Positions 8,338 through 17,139 of a stretch of DNA of 64,000 bases are shown piece after piece; positions within the stretch are counted from its first letter, which is position 1; every line of letters begins with the position of its first letter. The position numbers and the translations under genes are program-made. Source of the DNA: Epsilonproteobacteria bacterium tcs-49 (lineage in GTDB: Bacteria; Campylobacterota; Campylobacteria; Campylobacterales; Sulfurovaceae); the NCBI GenBank assembly GCA_002049495.1, contig LLYS01000001.1, positions 1 to 64,000 of the forward strand. The letters are read 5' to 3'. The notes below the pieces were generated by a model. That model had not been told where the DNA came from and ran no database searches. It was given only the letters and a program-made list of their open reading frames with translations.

Positions 8338-9684
8338 TTATATGACTATCAGCGTTGAAAACCATAAGAAGCTAAAAAAGCCGATCACGTCTACCAGGGT
8401 TATTACGATCACCGAACTGGCGACGGCGGGATCGAAATTGGCTTTTTTAACCGCTACGGGTATGAGTGAACCGAGCAACCCGGCACTGACGAAACTGACA
8501 AACATGGAAAGTCCCATAGTAACAGATATGAGCCATTTGTCAAACCACACCTGCGCTACCGCAAAAGAAAACACCCCAAAGAGTAAACCGTTGAGCAAAG
8601 AAACGTTAAACTCCTTTTTCACGAAGGGCAGAAAATCGTTGAAACGTATTTCGCCTATGGACATCTGCCGTACCGCTACGGTCATGGTCTGTACCGACGC
8701 CGTTCCAGCCATATTGGCCACGATGGGCATGAGCACCGCGAGGGCGACGATCGCATCGAGCGTGGCTTCGAAAAAACCGATCACCACCGAAACCAATACG
8801 GCGTTGACCAGGTTGATCCCCAGCCAGAAGGCGCGGTTTTTCGTGGTGGTGGCAAACCCCTCCTGCCACTGCTCGTTTTGATCTACGCGATTTAATCCAT
8901 ACATCTGCTTTGTCGTGGTCGATTGCATCACATCCAGTACGTCATCGTGGGTGATCCGTCCGATCAAGTGCCCTACCCGGTCAACAACGGCGACGGAAAA
9001 GAGATCGTACTTTTCCATGGTTTGGAGTACATGTTCCATACGGTCGTGGGAAACTACCGCGTGGGAGACGGGATACCTGTCCGCAATCTGTTCAATGCTC
9101 GCTTCGGGATCTTCCAAAATCAGATCATCCATAGCGATGCTTTTAAGCAGCCTGCCCTTCTCATCGGTGACAAACAGGTTGTAAATATTGGCCAGTTTCT
9201 TCTCCTTCATCTGCCGCAGCTGCCCCAATGCGTCTGCAACGCTGTCTTTGATACGTACGCGCAGCAGCTCCGTCTGCATGATCGATCCCGCTTCATCGGC
9301 TTCATAGTAGATCAGCTGCTCAATCTGCTCCTGCCGCTTGTCGCTAAGCAGCTTAAAAACCGTGTCCTCCTTCTCCTCGTCGGCTTTGGCGACCGCAAGC
9401 ATCACATCCGTAGCATCATCGCTTTCAAGCTCCTCAATGACCGCCGCCAAATCCTCGGGGGCGGATTTGAGGATCAGATCGATTTGAAAAACCGTGGGCA
9501 GTTCGATGAAAGTTTCGGCCTTGAGCTTGGGCGGCAGGGAGTTGATATAATCGATAAACTTTTGCTCATCTTTGCGCTTGATATCCTCCAGGTAATCGGC
9601 GATATCGGCGTCATCGACATGGGATTTGGCGCGCTTGCCCTCCCTGAGCTGGCGTAGATAGAGATCGATCGCTTTTAAGTTCAT
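8338..9684 (-). CDS. mgtE: Magnesium transporter MgtE
   Basis: 448 residues. The protein has a cytosolic N domain (about 30-130), two CBS domains (about 130-255; RVIKD-like RVRIKDSVADAL and RITHDDVLDVM), a plug helix and five TM helices (about 275-448). The motif PIVANMAGTASVQTMTVAVR lines the Mg2+ pore. It imports magnesium, gated by cytosolic Mg2+. AAGGGG precedes the ATG, and the preceding pgk stop abuts it. Its place inside a glycolysis operon may reflect the Mg2+ demand of kinases such as Pgk, Pyk and Pfk; that is inference. Confidence 0.93.
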   Translation of the reverse strand: MNLKAIDLYLRQLREGKRAKSHVDDADIADYLEDIKRKDEQKFIDYINSLPPKLKAETFIELPTVFQIDLILKSAPEDLAAVIEELESDDATDVMLAVAKADEEKEDTVFKLLSDKRQEQIEQLIYYEADEAGSIMQTELLRVRIKDSVADALGQLRQMKEKKLANIYNLFVTDEKGRLLKSIAMDDLILEDPEASIEQIADRYPVSHAVVSHDRMEHVLQTMEKYDLFSVAVVDRVGHLIGRITHDDVLDVMQSTTTKQMYGLNRVDQNEQWQEGFATTTKNRAFWLGINLVNAVLVSVVIGFFEATLDAIVALAVLMPIVANMAGTASVQTMTVAVRQMSIGEIRFNDFLPFVKKEFNVSLLNGLLFGVFSFAVAQVWFDKWLISVTMGLSMFVSFVSAGLLGSLIPVAVKKANFDPAVASSVIVITLVDVIGFFSFLWFSTLIVI

Positions 9685-10896
9685 CTAACCCCTTTTCTCC
9701 AACTGCTCAAACCCCGGCAGGATTTTGCCCTCCAACAGCTCCAAACTCGCCCCGCCGCCGGTGGAGATGAAGCTGAAGTTTTCACTCTCGCCGGACATAT
9801 TGGCCGCATTTGCCGTATCGCCGCCTCCGACGATACTGTACGCGTAGCTGTCGGCGATGGCGTGGGCCAGGCGCAGGGTGCCCCTGGAAAACTTGTCGGT
9901 TTCAAAAATCCCCATGGGACCGTTCCAAATGATGGTGTTGGACAGTTCCACCACCTCTTCAAACAGTTTCAAAGTCGCGGGTCCGATATCGGCGGAGCTA
10001 AACCCCTCCAAAATATCCTGTACCGGCGTGATCTTGATATCGACCGGTTTTTCTATATCGTCTGCGATCACCAGGTCCACGGGCAGATACACCTTCACGT
10101 CCATCTCCTTGGCAAGGCGCAGCACAAGCAGCGCTTCCTCCAGATACTCGGTTTCTACCAAAGAGGCCCGGGTATCGTGCCCCAGAGCTTTTAAAAAGGT
10201 GTTGCTCATGGCCCCGCCGATAATCAGCTTGTCGATCTTTGGCATGATATTTTGCAAAAGCGTGATCTTTGAAGAGATTTTCGCGCCCCCCACGATAAGC
10301 GTAATGGGGGTAATGGGTTGAAACAGCGCCTTGGAAAAAGCGTCGATTTCGCGCTTGAGCAAAAACCCCGCTACCTTGACGGGCATATGCGCAGCGATGG
10401 CGTAGGTGGAGCTGTGTTTGCGGTGCGACGTACCGAAAGCGTCGTTGATATAGATTTCGCCAAACGCCGATAACTTTTTTGCGAACCCTTCGTCGTTTTG
10501 CGTTTCCTCGGGATAAAAGCGCATATTTTCAAAAAGAAAAATCGCGCCGTTTTCACTTCCCAGAATCTGCTCGCTTTGCTGCTTGAAATCCTCGATAAAA
10601 TGGACCTCTTTGCCGATGAGGCGCTCTACGCGTTTGAGGATATGGCGCAGGGAAAATTCCTCTTTTCGCTCCCCTTTCGGACGCCCCAGGTGCGTAAGCA
10701 GGACGATTGATTTTGCCCCGTGGTCGATACAGTAGTTGATCGTGTGCAGCGCTTCTTTGATGCGCCGGTCATCGGTGATATTGCGGTGGCTGTCCATGGG
10801 GACGTTGAAATCCACGCGGATGACGACGCGCTTATCGCCGACGTCGATATCTTTTACGCTCTTTACGCTTTGCATCACTTCGATATTGCTTAACAT
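9685..10896 (-). CDS. pgk: Phosphoglycerate kinase
   Basis: 403 residues. It interconverts 1,3-bisphosphoglycerate and 3-phosphoglycerate with ATP formation. The signature VVIRVDFNVPMD is near residue 25, LLTHLGRPKGE near 65, then INDAFGTSHRKHSS, and LIVGGAKISSKI starts the C-domain. The ATP-site motifs IIWNGPMGIFE and SIVGGGDTANA are also present. The start at 10896 has AAAGGA 7 bases upstream; a second ATG seven codons later is possible. It sits between PMM/PGM and mgtE in the glycogen unit rather than next to gap, which is in the upstream unit. Confidence 0.96.
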   Translation of the reverse strand: MLSNIEVMQSVKSVKDIDVGDKRVVIRVDFNVPMDSHRNITDDRRIKEALHTINYCIDHGAKSIVLLTHLGRPKGERKEEFSLRHILKRVERLIGKEVHFIEDFKQQSEQILGSENGAIFLFENMRFYPEETQNDEGFAKKLSAFGEIYINDAFGTSHRKHSSTYAIAAHMPVKVAGFLLKREIDAFSKALFQPITPITLIVGGAKISSKITLLQNIMPKIDKLIIGGAMSNTFLKALGHDTRASLVETEYLEEALLVLRLAKEMDVKVYLPVDLVIADDIEKPVDIKITPVQDILEGFSSADIGPATLKLFEEVVELSNTIIWNGPMGIFETDKFSRGTLRLAHAIADSYAYSIVGGGDTANAANMSGESENFSFISTGGGASLELLEGKILPGFEQLEKRG

Positions 10897-10968
10897 AGGC
10901 AGATCCTTTACCCTGACTTTATCGGAAATTTTTTTTGGTTTGCCCCCGTAAGCTCATACCGACGGCGC

Positions 10969-12336
10969 TTACAGCAGGTCTTGCAACAACTCCATCAACT
11001 TTTTCTCATACACCTTAGCCTCTTGCTCGTCGGTGGATTCAAACCGTGTTACGAGTTTGGGCGTGGTATTGCTTGCTCTGATCAGCCCCCATCCCCTCTC
11101 AAAGATGACGCGTACGCCGTCGACGGTGACGATATCTTTTATCGGAGGGAAATCCGCCGGGGGATTGTGCAGTTTTTCCTTGATCGCGTCGATGATGGCA
11201 AACTTTTTCTCCTCGGTGGTTTTGATAGTGATCTCTTCGGTGGAGTATACCTTGGACAGCTTTTCATACTCCGCATCGAAATCAAAGCCGTTGTCCACCA
11301 GCTCCAGTGCGCGCAGCGTAGCATAGATCGCATCGTCAAAACCGTAGTAACGGTCGTTGAAAAAGAGGTGCCCGCTCACCTCCGCGGCAAAGGAGGCGTC
11401 GAGCTCTTTAATCTTGACTTTGAGGTTACTGTGCCCCGTTTTATACATGTGCGCTTCGCCGTAACCGTTGATCGTATCATACATCACCTGCGAACACTTC
11501 ACTTCCCCTACCACCACGGGGTTTTCGATAAAGCGGGAAAAGAAGATCGCGAGAATATCGCCTTTGAAGTTATATTTTGAACTGATCACGGCGATGCGGT
11601 CTGCATCCCCGTCGTAGGCAAACCCCAGGGCGTATTCCCCCGTCTCCAACTCCCTTTCGATATCGGCGAGATTGGCTTTGACGCTGGGATCTGGATGGTG
11701 GTTGGGAAAAGTTCCGTCGGGGTCTTCATACAGCACTTCCGACGAGATGCCAAGCCCCTGCAAAATATCGCTTAAAACCACTCCCGCGACGCCGTTGCCG
11801 CAATCAAAAACAAACTTTTTATCCTCCAGTTTCAAGTGCGAAAACGCTTCGATCATATAATCGCAGTAGCGCTTTTTCGCATCCACCGGGATCGTCACCG
11901 TATCGTCTTTGATCCCGATGCACTCTCCGGCGATCTCATCGCCCAGCGCGTAGATATCTTCGCCGAAAAAGGGCTGCTTGTCGATGGTGATCTTAAAGCC
12001 GTTGTACTCGGGGGGATTGTGCGACCCGGTGATCATGATCGACCCGCTGGCTTCTTTCCCGTCAAAATTCTGGTAGTTGGCAAAATAGTTTACGGGCGTT
12101 GGAACCAGTCCCATATCCAGCACCTGCAACCCGGCGGCGTTGATCCCGCTTGTAAGCCACTCTTTGAGCGTGGGCGAGTGGGTTCTCGCATCATAGCCCA
12201 CGGCCATATATTTCGCCCCCTCAACCCGCTTTTTCGTCTCCAGTGCCAAGCGGTAACCGATATTTTTCACACTGCTTTCGTTCAACTCCTCCTTGTAGAT
12301 TCCACGGATGTCGTACTCTCGAAAGATACTTTTCAT
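10969..12336 (-). CDS. Phosphomannomutase/phosphoglucomutase (AlgC/ManB type)
   Basis: 455 residues, full length for the alpha-D-phosphohexomutase family. The start FREYDIRGIY is typical. The phosphoserine loop is ITGSHNPPEYNGFK, the Mg2+ loop AYDGDADRIAVI, the sugar-binding motif EVSGHLFF and the phosphate-binding C-domain RASNTTPKLVTRFE. All catalytic motifs are intact. It would convert glucose 6-phosphate to glucose 1-phosphate for glycogen synthesis and breakdown, and possibly mannose phosphates. AAAGGGAATCT precedes the ATG. The intact motifs contrast with the degenerate mutase domain in the fusion protein at 20206. Confidence 0.92.
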   Translation of the reverse strand: MKSIFREYDIRGIYKEELNESSVKNIGYRLALETKKRVEGAKYMAVGYDARTHSPTLKEWLTSGINAAGLQVLDMGLVPTPVNYFANYQNFDGKEASGSIMITGSHNPPEYNGFKITIDKQPFFGEDIYALGDEIAGECIGIKDDTVTIPVDAKKRYCDYMIEAFSHLKLEDKKFVFDCGNGVAGVVLSDILQGLGISSEVLYEDPDGTFPNHHPDPSVKANLADIERELETGEYALGFAYDGDADRIAVISSKYNFKGDILAIFFSRFIENPVVVGEVKCSQVMYDTINGYGEAHMYKTGHSNLKVKIKELDASFAAEVSGHLFFNDRYYGFDDAIYATLRALELVDNGFDFDAEYEKLSKVYSTEEITIKTTEEKKFAIIDAIKEKLHNPPADFPPIKDIVTVDGVRVIFERGWGLIRASNTTPKLVTRFESTDEQEAKVYEKKLMELLQDLL

Positions 12337-12375
12337 AGATTCCCTTTATATGCGCATTTTGACGCAATTATAACA

Positions 12376-14022
12376 TTACTTCCCATACTCATACATCTTT
12401 TTATAATACTCATGCACCATCCGCCCCGAATCAAAGGCGGGCACCACGTCGGCGATGGCGCTTTTCATGATCTGTACCCACTGTTTAGGTTTGTCGTAGT
12501 AGATGGGAAGAATCCGCTCTTCTAAAATATCCATCATATGCTTGTTATCCAACCGATCCTGCTCCTCTACGCTCAGCCCGTGTTCGGCGGGGATGGTAAA
12601 GGAGTTGACCCCGTCCTTGGCAAACTCCGGATGCCAGCCGTCGGGGATGGAGAAGTTCACCGCACCGTTCATCGCCGCGCTCATGCCGCTGGTCCCGCTG
12701 GCTTCACGGGTGATGCGCGGCGTATTGAGCCAGATATCGGCCCCCTTTTTCAACATCATGGAAAGCTCCAACTCATAGCCTACGAGCACGGCGATATTTT
12801 TATACTGCTTACTGATATAGTTGAGTTCGTTAAAGATATTGATCGCGTTGGTATCAAAAGGATAGGGTTTGCCCGCCCAGATCACCTGGATGGGGCGTTT
12901 GCTGCGCGTAATCATCTCCTCGAAGCGGGCAAAATCGTATTTGAGCAGTCCCGGCCGCTTATACTCGGCAAAACGTCTTGCCCATACGATGGTGATCACG
13001 TCGGTTTTAAACATCTTCCCCGTCTGGTTGGCCACTTCGTTAAAGAGCATCCTTTTCAAATGCTGTTTGCGCGCCAGTATTTCATAATCCTCATGCTCCT
13101 CGTATGCGCGGAACAATCCCTTGTCCGCCCAATACTTTTTATTCTGCGCATTGGTGATGGGGATGATATCGCAAATCCCCTCATGCTCTTTCCACATATC
13201 CGTCGCCACCTCCGCGTGCATCTTGGAAACGCCGTTGGAGATCTTGGCGCATTTGAGCGCCCCGACGGTGAGGCTGTAATTATCCTTAACCGCGTATCCG
13301 GTCACCCGCCGTACCGTATCCGCGTCCAAGCCGTCAAAAAAGCCCATCTTGCACAGCAGGTTGATATTGTGCACCTCGTTACCCGCGGCTTCGGGGGTGT
13401 GGGTGGTAAAAGCCACGTGTTCACGCACCTTTTCCATATCCCCGAAACGGTTATACAGGTTATATACAAGCGGCAGGGCGTGCCCCTCGTTCATATGGTA
13501 CGTATCCACTTCGTGGCCCAGTGCTTCAAGCACTTTCGCTCCGCCGATGCCCAGCACGATCTCCTGGGCGATACGCGTTTCCTCATTGGCGTCGTAAAGT
13601 TTGTGTGTAATGGTGCGCGCGAGAAAATCGTTTTTGTCGATATCCGTGGAGAGCAGGATCAAAGGAGCGGTCCCGAAGGTTTCCGGCGGGATCAGGTAAG
13701 CTTTGACGATGACGGGTTTGTTGTGGATCGTCACCGTCACCTCCGTTTCCAAATCCTCCAGAAAGTAGTAGTACTTTCTACGGAACTCCACCTTCAGATC
13801 GCGGTGTTCGTTACGCGCCTGATCATAATATCCGTAACTCCAAAGAATACCTATACCTACGGTGTTTTGTTTCAAATCGTACGCACTGCGCATATGTGAT
13901 CCGGCGAGAAAGCCGAGACCGCCCGAGTAGATTTTCAAGGCTTGATGGATGGCAAACTCCATGGAAAAGTACGCAACGCCGGTTTGATACTCTTTATTGA
14001 TATCGTAATTTATGATCTTCAC
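12376..14022 (-). CDS. GT35 alpha-glucan phosphorylase-like protein lacking the PLP lysine
   Basis: 548 residues, matching the short (non-muscle) GT35 phosphorylases. Recognisable motifs are YSGGLGFLAGSH (about 32-43), YHMNEGHALPLVYN (175-188), FTTHTPEAAGNE, the phosphate-site WARRFAEYKRPGLL (347-360) and TREASGTSGMSAAMNGAVNF (438-457). In phosphorylases the last motif carries the lysine that holds pyridoxal phosphate (GNMK or SGMK); here that position is Ser448 (codon AGC at 12679-12681). Either the enzyme works without PLP or it has another activity. The GTG start has AAAGGA upstream. It lies between glucokinase and PMM/PGM in the operon, where glycogen breakdown to glucose 1-phosphate would be expected. 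Confidence 0.8.
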   Translation of the reverse strand: MKIINYDINKEYQTGVAYFSMEFAIHQALKIYSGGLGFLAGSHMRSAYDLKQNTVGIGILWSYGYYDQARNEHRDLKVEFRRKYYYFLEDLETEVTVTIHNKPVIVKAYLIPPETFGTAPLILLSTDIDKNDFLARTITHKLYDANEETRIAQEIVLGIGGAKVLEALGHEVDTYHMNEGHALPLVYNLYNRFGDMEKVREHVAFTTHTPEAAGNEVHNINLLCKMGFFDGLDADTVRRVTGYAVKDNYSLTVGALKCAKISNGVSKMHAEVATDMWKEHEGICDIIPITNAQNKKYWADKGLFRAYEEHEDYEILARKQHLKRMLFNEVANQTGKMFKTDVITIVWARRFAEYKRPGLLKYDFARFEEMITRSKRPIQVIWAGKPYPFDTNAINIFNELNYISKQYKNIAVLVGYELELSMMLKKGADIWLNTPRITREASGTSGMSAAMNGAVNFSIPDGWHPEFAKDGVNSFTIPAEHGLSVEEQDRLDNKHMMDILEERILPIYYDKPKQWVQIMKSAIADVVPAFDSGRMVHEYYKKMYEYGK

Positions 14023-14031
14023 ACCTATCCT

Positions 14032-14871
14032 TTATAAAAGTCGTGTTCCTTCCAGGCTGCCCTCTTGCAGCTGCGACCGTTCGATCGTCACCTCTCTGGT
14101 ACTACTGAAGGAACTTTGCCCCGCGCTTTCATGCAGCAGATCCAGAAGGTCGGGTTCGTTTAATCCAATCCCGCCACCAAGAACCAAACGATCCGGATCG
14201 AAAAGATTGAGTGCCGTATGAAAGCCGTGGCAAAATCCCCCCGTGAAATTTTCGACGATTCGCCCCGCTTCAGGATGCGAAAGGGCTTTTAACTCCTGCA
14301 GTGTATAATACTCCAACTTAATGTCAAAACGGTTACACCATCGCCTTATCGCCCGCCCGCTGCAGGAGAGTTCCAGGCAGTCGTTTCGCCCGCAGCTGCA
14401 GGTAAAAGGCGTGGGTTTGTAGGGGATGTGCCCAATCTCCGCTGCCATATTGTGCGCGCCGCCGATCAAAGTCCCCCTGTGCACTAGGGCGGCCCCAAAG
14501 CCCGTCCCCAGATAAAACACTGCGGTCACGGCACCGGGTCGTGCCGCAGATTCGGCGAGGGCAGCACAATTAATATCATTATCCATATACACCTCCACCC
14601 CCGCATCGAGGGAGTGGACGAACCCCCGCACGTCAAAGGCCTGCAGCCCGATATTGGGTGCGCTTTGGATCACGCCGCCGCTCACCTGCCCGGCAAAGGA
14701 GAGGCGGATAGAGCGGAGGGGGTGGTTTTGAAGCTGCTGCGAGAGAAAGTTTCGCAACTCTATCTCTTTGCTTGGAAGCGTCGTGACCGCCGCGCTATCG
14801 ACGGGCCCGTCCAGTTTGTCGGTCAAGACGTAGCGGAACTTGGTCCCCCCGTAATCCATGAGCAGATGCAT
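14032..14871 (-). CDS. ROK-family glucokinase
   Basis: 279 residues. The N-terminal DYGGTKFRY is the ATP phosphate-binding loop, MDNDINCAALAE contains the catalytic Asp, YLGTGFGAALV follows, and the ROK zinc motif is GH...TCSCGRNDCLELSCSG. It phosphorylates glucose, or possibly another hexose, to the 6-phosphate. In this context it would recover glucose released by amylases. Its ATG overlaps the glgA stop (TAATG), indicating translational coupling. The protein is slightly shorter than typical ROK kinases (about 300), with a compact C-terminus. Confidence 0.88.
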   Translation of the reverse strand: MHLLMDYGGTKFRYVLTDKLDGPVDSAAVTTLPSKEIELRNFLSQQLQNHPLRSIRLSFAGQVSGGVIQSAPNIGLQAFDVRGFVHSLDAGVEVYMDNDINCAALAESAARPGAVTAVFYLGTGFGAALVHRGTLIGGAHNMAAEIGHIPYKPTPFTCSCGRNDCLELSCSGRAIRRWCNRFDIKLEYYTLQELKALSHPEAGRIVENFTGGFCHGFHTALNLFDPDRLVLGGGIGLNEPDLLDLLHESAGQSSFSSTREVTIERSQLQEGSLEGTRLL

Positions 14872-16289
14872 TATCTGTACACTTTAAGGTATTTCTTCGC
14901 GGGCTTGGCCCAGGAAAAATCGATCTCCATATTGCGTTTTGCGATCTTTTCAAACTTTTTACCGTGACTAAACAGCGACAGTGCTTTGGTCACGGCGCGG
15001 TAAAATTCCCACCCGTTGTGGTCTTCAAAAGTCACGCCCACACCCGCGCCTTTGTGCGGTTTTAACGTCTGTTTGAAATCCAGCACCGTATCGGCGAGCC
15101 CGCCCGTGAGCGAAACGATGGGAACGCAGCCGTAGTGCATCGCGATCATTTGATTCAACCCGCAGGGTTCAAAGTGCGAGGGCATCAGTAAAAAGTCCGC
15201 GGAGGCGTAGAGTTGACGGCTGAGAACCTCATCGTAACCCAGATAAATTTTGATATTGTCAAACCTGTTTTCAAACTCTTTAAATATCTGCTCATAGTGT
15301 TTTTCTCCGCTGCCCAGAATGAAAAAGTTCGCCTCAAGCTCGCTGAACGCTTCCATATTCTGCAGCAACAGATCAACCCCCTTTTGCCCGGTCAGACGCC
15401 CGATAAAGGTAAAAAGCGGCCGTTTGGGTTCGGCAAGTCCCTGCTCTTTGCACAGCTTCTTTTTATTTTTGCTTCTGTTTTCAAACTTTTTAACGCTGTA
15501 GTTTTTATACAGCGCTTCATCGGTCGCGGGATCGAAGGTATCGTAACTGATCCCGTTGATAATTCCTTGCAGTTTGTGGTTGTTTTGACGCAGCATCTCA
15601 TCCAGATCCTGTCCGTAGGCGGGGGTTTGGATCTGGGCGGCGTAGTTGGGGCTGACCGTAGTTACCGCATCGGCGTAAAAGATTCCCGCTTTCATAAAGT
15701 TCACCCGATCGAAAAACTCCAGCCGGTCGGGTTTAAAACACGCATCCCAATCCAGCTCCAGCGTCTCCATGGCGTTTTTATCAAAAACCCCCTGATAGGC
15801 AAGGTTGTGGATGGTAAAAACCACTTTCAAATCCAGCCGGTACTTCTGCTTGGCCAGCAGTGCCGTCAGCGCCGTTTGCCAATCGTTAAGATGCAGCACC
15901 TTCACAGGCAGCCTCATATGTAAAATCAGCTCCAAAATAGCGTAGTTAAACAGCCCGAACCGCAGCTCATTGTCTCCAAAATCGCCATAACTGTCGTGGT
16001 ACAACCCCTCCCTGTCGCAGATAATAGGATTGTAGATAAACAGTTCGGTGCGGCTATCCTCTTTATGGAAGATATCAAACTGATGGCGTACGCCCCCCAG
16101 CCAATAATTAAAACTGATATCCGCGTACACGATCCCGTGTTTTTCGCGATCGACCTGATTATACAGCGGCATCACCGTATAGATCTCGGTCAACTCCCGC
16201 AGCGCTTCGGGCAGGGAGTGCGCCACATCGGCCAAACCGCCGCTTTTGGCATACGGGTAGATTTCGCTTGCTGCAAATAAAACCATCAT
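14871..16289 (-). CDS. glgA: Glycogen synthase (GT5)
   Basis: 472 residues from the ATG at 16289 (or 16286), chosen because the family begins with the sequence seen here, MVLFAASEIYPYAKSGGLAD, and AAGGGG lies just upstream. The KSGGLAD loop binds the nucleotide sugar. The C-terminal domain shows FIGRLTGQKGVDLLLQNM and MPSHFEPCGLNQMIAMHYG, which holds the catalytic Glu region. GlgA extends alpha-1,4-glucan using ADP-glucose, or UDP-glucose in some lineages. It heads a transcription unit with its own promoter at 16318-16346. No ADP-glucose pyrophosphorylase of the GlgC type is visible nearby, so the source of donor sugar must be elsewhere or one of the transferases in this cluster. Confidence 0.95.
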   Translation of the reverse strand: MMVLFAASEIYPYAKSGGLADVAHSLPEALRELTEIYTVMPLYNQVDREKHGIVYADISFNYWLGGVRHQFDIFHKEDSRTELFIYNPIICDREGLYHDSYGDFGDNELRFGLFNYAILELILHMRLPVKVLHLNDWQTALTALLAKQKYRLDLKVVFTIHNLAYQGVFDKNAMETLELDWDACFKPDRLEFFDRVNFMKAGIFYADAVTTVSPNYAAQIQTPAYGQDLDEMLRQNNHKLQGIINGISYDTFDPATDEALYKNYSVKKFENRSKNKKKLCKEQGLAEPKRPLFTFIGRLTGQKGVDLLLQNMEAFSELEANFFILGSGEKHYEQIFKEFENRFDNIKIYLGYDEVLSRQLYASADFLLMPSHFEPCGLNQMIAMHYGCVPIVSLTGGLADTVLDFKQTLKPHKGAGVGVTFEDHNGWEFYRAVTKALSLFSHGKKFEKIAKRNMEIDFSWAKPAKKYLKVYR

Positions 16290-16317
16290 TATCCCCTTGT
16301 GGTTTGCTCTTTCTATC

Positions 16318-16346
16318 ATTGTATCTAAATGTAGCCTTAATGACAA
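16318..16346 (-). promoter_or_regulatory. Sigma-70 promoter for the glgA unit
   Basis: On the minus strand TTGTCA (forward 16341-16346) and TACAAT (forward 16318-16323) are separated by exactly 17 bases and lie about 29 bases before the glgA ATG. This is one of the best two-hexamer promoters in the window. It indicates that glgA through the FBPase-like gene can be transcribed independently of the gap unit. Confidence 0.65.
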
Positions 16347-16382
16347 AGAATAATTATTTACACTTTGTTACTAATAGAAAAG

Positions 16383-17078
16383 TTACCCACTCTTTTTGCT
16401 TTTGGGGTGTTTTTTTCGAAGCTTTTGAACAAATACCGGGGTCAGTGCCAGCATCCCCAGCAGAAAAAGCGACAGTGCGATTTTGAAGCTGAAAATATCC
16501 TTGACCGAATCCAGGGTCGCCAGGGAGGTTCCCATATGCACATAGACCAGCGTTCCGGGAATCAAACCGATTATGGTGGGAAGAATATACTGCCTGGCCG
16601 AAAGGTTGGCGGCTCCAAACAGCAGATTGACCCAGAAAAAGGGCAAAACGGAGCTGATACGAACGGCGAGAACGTAATACGCCCCATTCTCATTGACGGC
16701 GTTTTCAATCTTTTCGATCCGCTTTGTATAACGCTTTTTCAAATACCTATACAGCGTCGTCCTGGCGACCAAAAAGGTAAGCAGCGCTGAAGCCACGGCG
16801 CTGATGAAGGTGATCGACACCCCAGTCCCGTACGGATAAAAGAACCCGCTCGTCATCGCCATAATCGCCCCCAACGGCATCCCCAGCGACAAAAGCAGGA
16901 CGTAGATCAAAAAGTACAGCAGCAGCGAAAGGAGAAAACTGCTTTGGATAAACTGCTCAATCTCCCTGGCGTGGGCTGCGATAAAGTGCAGGGAAAACTC
17001 CCCCACCTCCAGGCTGTGGCTTACCGCGTACAGTGCCGCAACAAGCACCGCAAACAGGACGATCACTCTTTTTTTCAT
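16383..17078 (-). CDS. TVP38/TMEM64 (DedA-like, VTT domain) membrane protein
   Basis: 231 residues from ATG 17078; a longer reading to 17213 would run into galT and has a non-hydrophobic, unlikely N-terminus. There are five to six predicted membrane segments: residues about 5-20, 45-70, 80-110, 145-175 and 195-220. The VTT signature is visible around SLGMPLGAIMAMTSGFFYP and RISSVLPFFWVNLLFGAANL, ending with a basic tail. Family members move lipids between leaflets (DedA superfamily), but the substrate here is unknown. It is the last gene of the gap-galT unit, with a 61-base gap after galT. Confidence 0.82.
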   Translation of the reverse strand: MKKRVIVLFAVLVAALYAVSHSLEVGEFSLHFIAAHAREIEQFIQSSFLLSLLLYFLIYVLLLSLGMPLGAIMAMTSGFFYPYGTGVSITFISAVASALLTFLVARTTLYRYLKKRYTKRIEKIENAVNENGAYYVLAVRISSVLPFFWVNLLFGAANLSARQYILPTIIGLIPGTLVYVHMGTSLATLDSVKDIFSFKIALSLFLLGMLALTPVFVQKLRKKHPKSKKSG

Positions 17079-17139
17079 GGCTGCTCTTTGTTTGGCGTTT
17101 TGCCAATTATACCATCTCGTCTTGCAAACGCCGTACGGA

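Noticed and set aside
12538-13899. 453-codon plus-strand open frame
   Set aside because: It is antisense to the phosphorylase-like gene, with no RBS and no domain signal.
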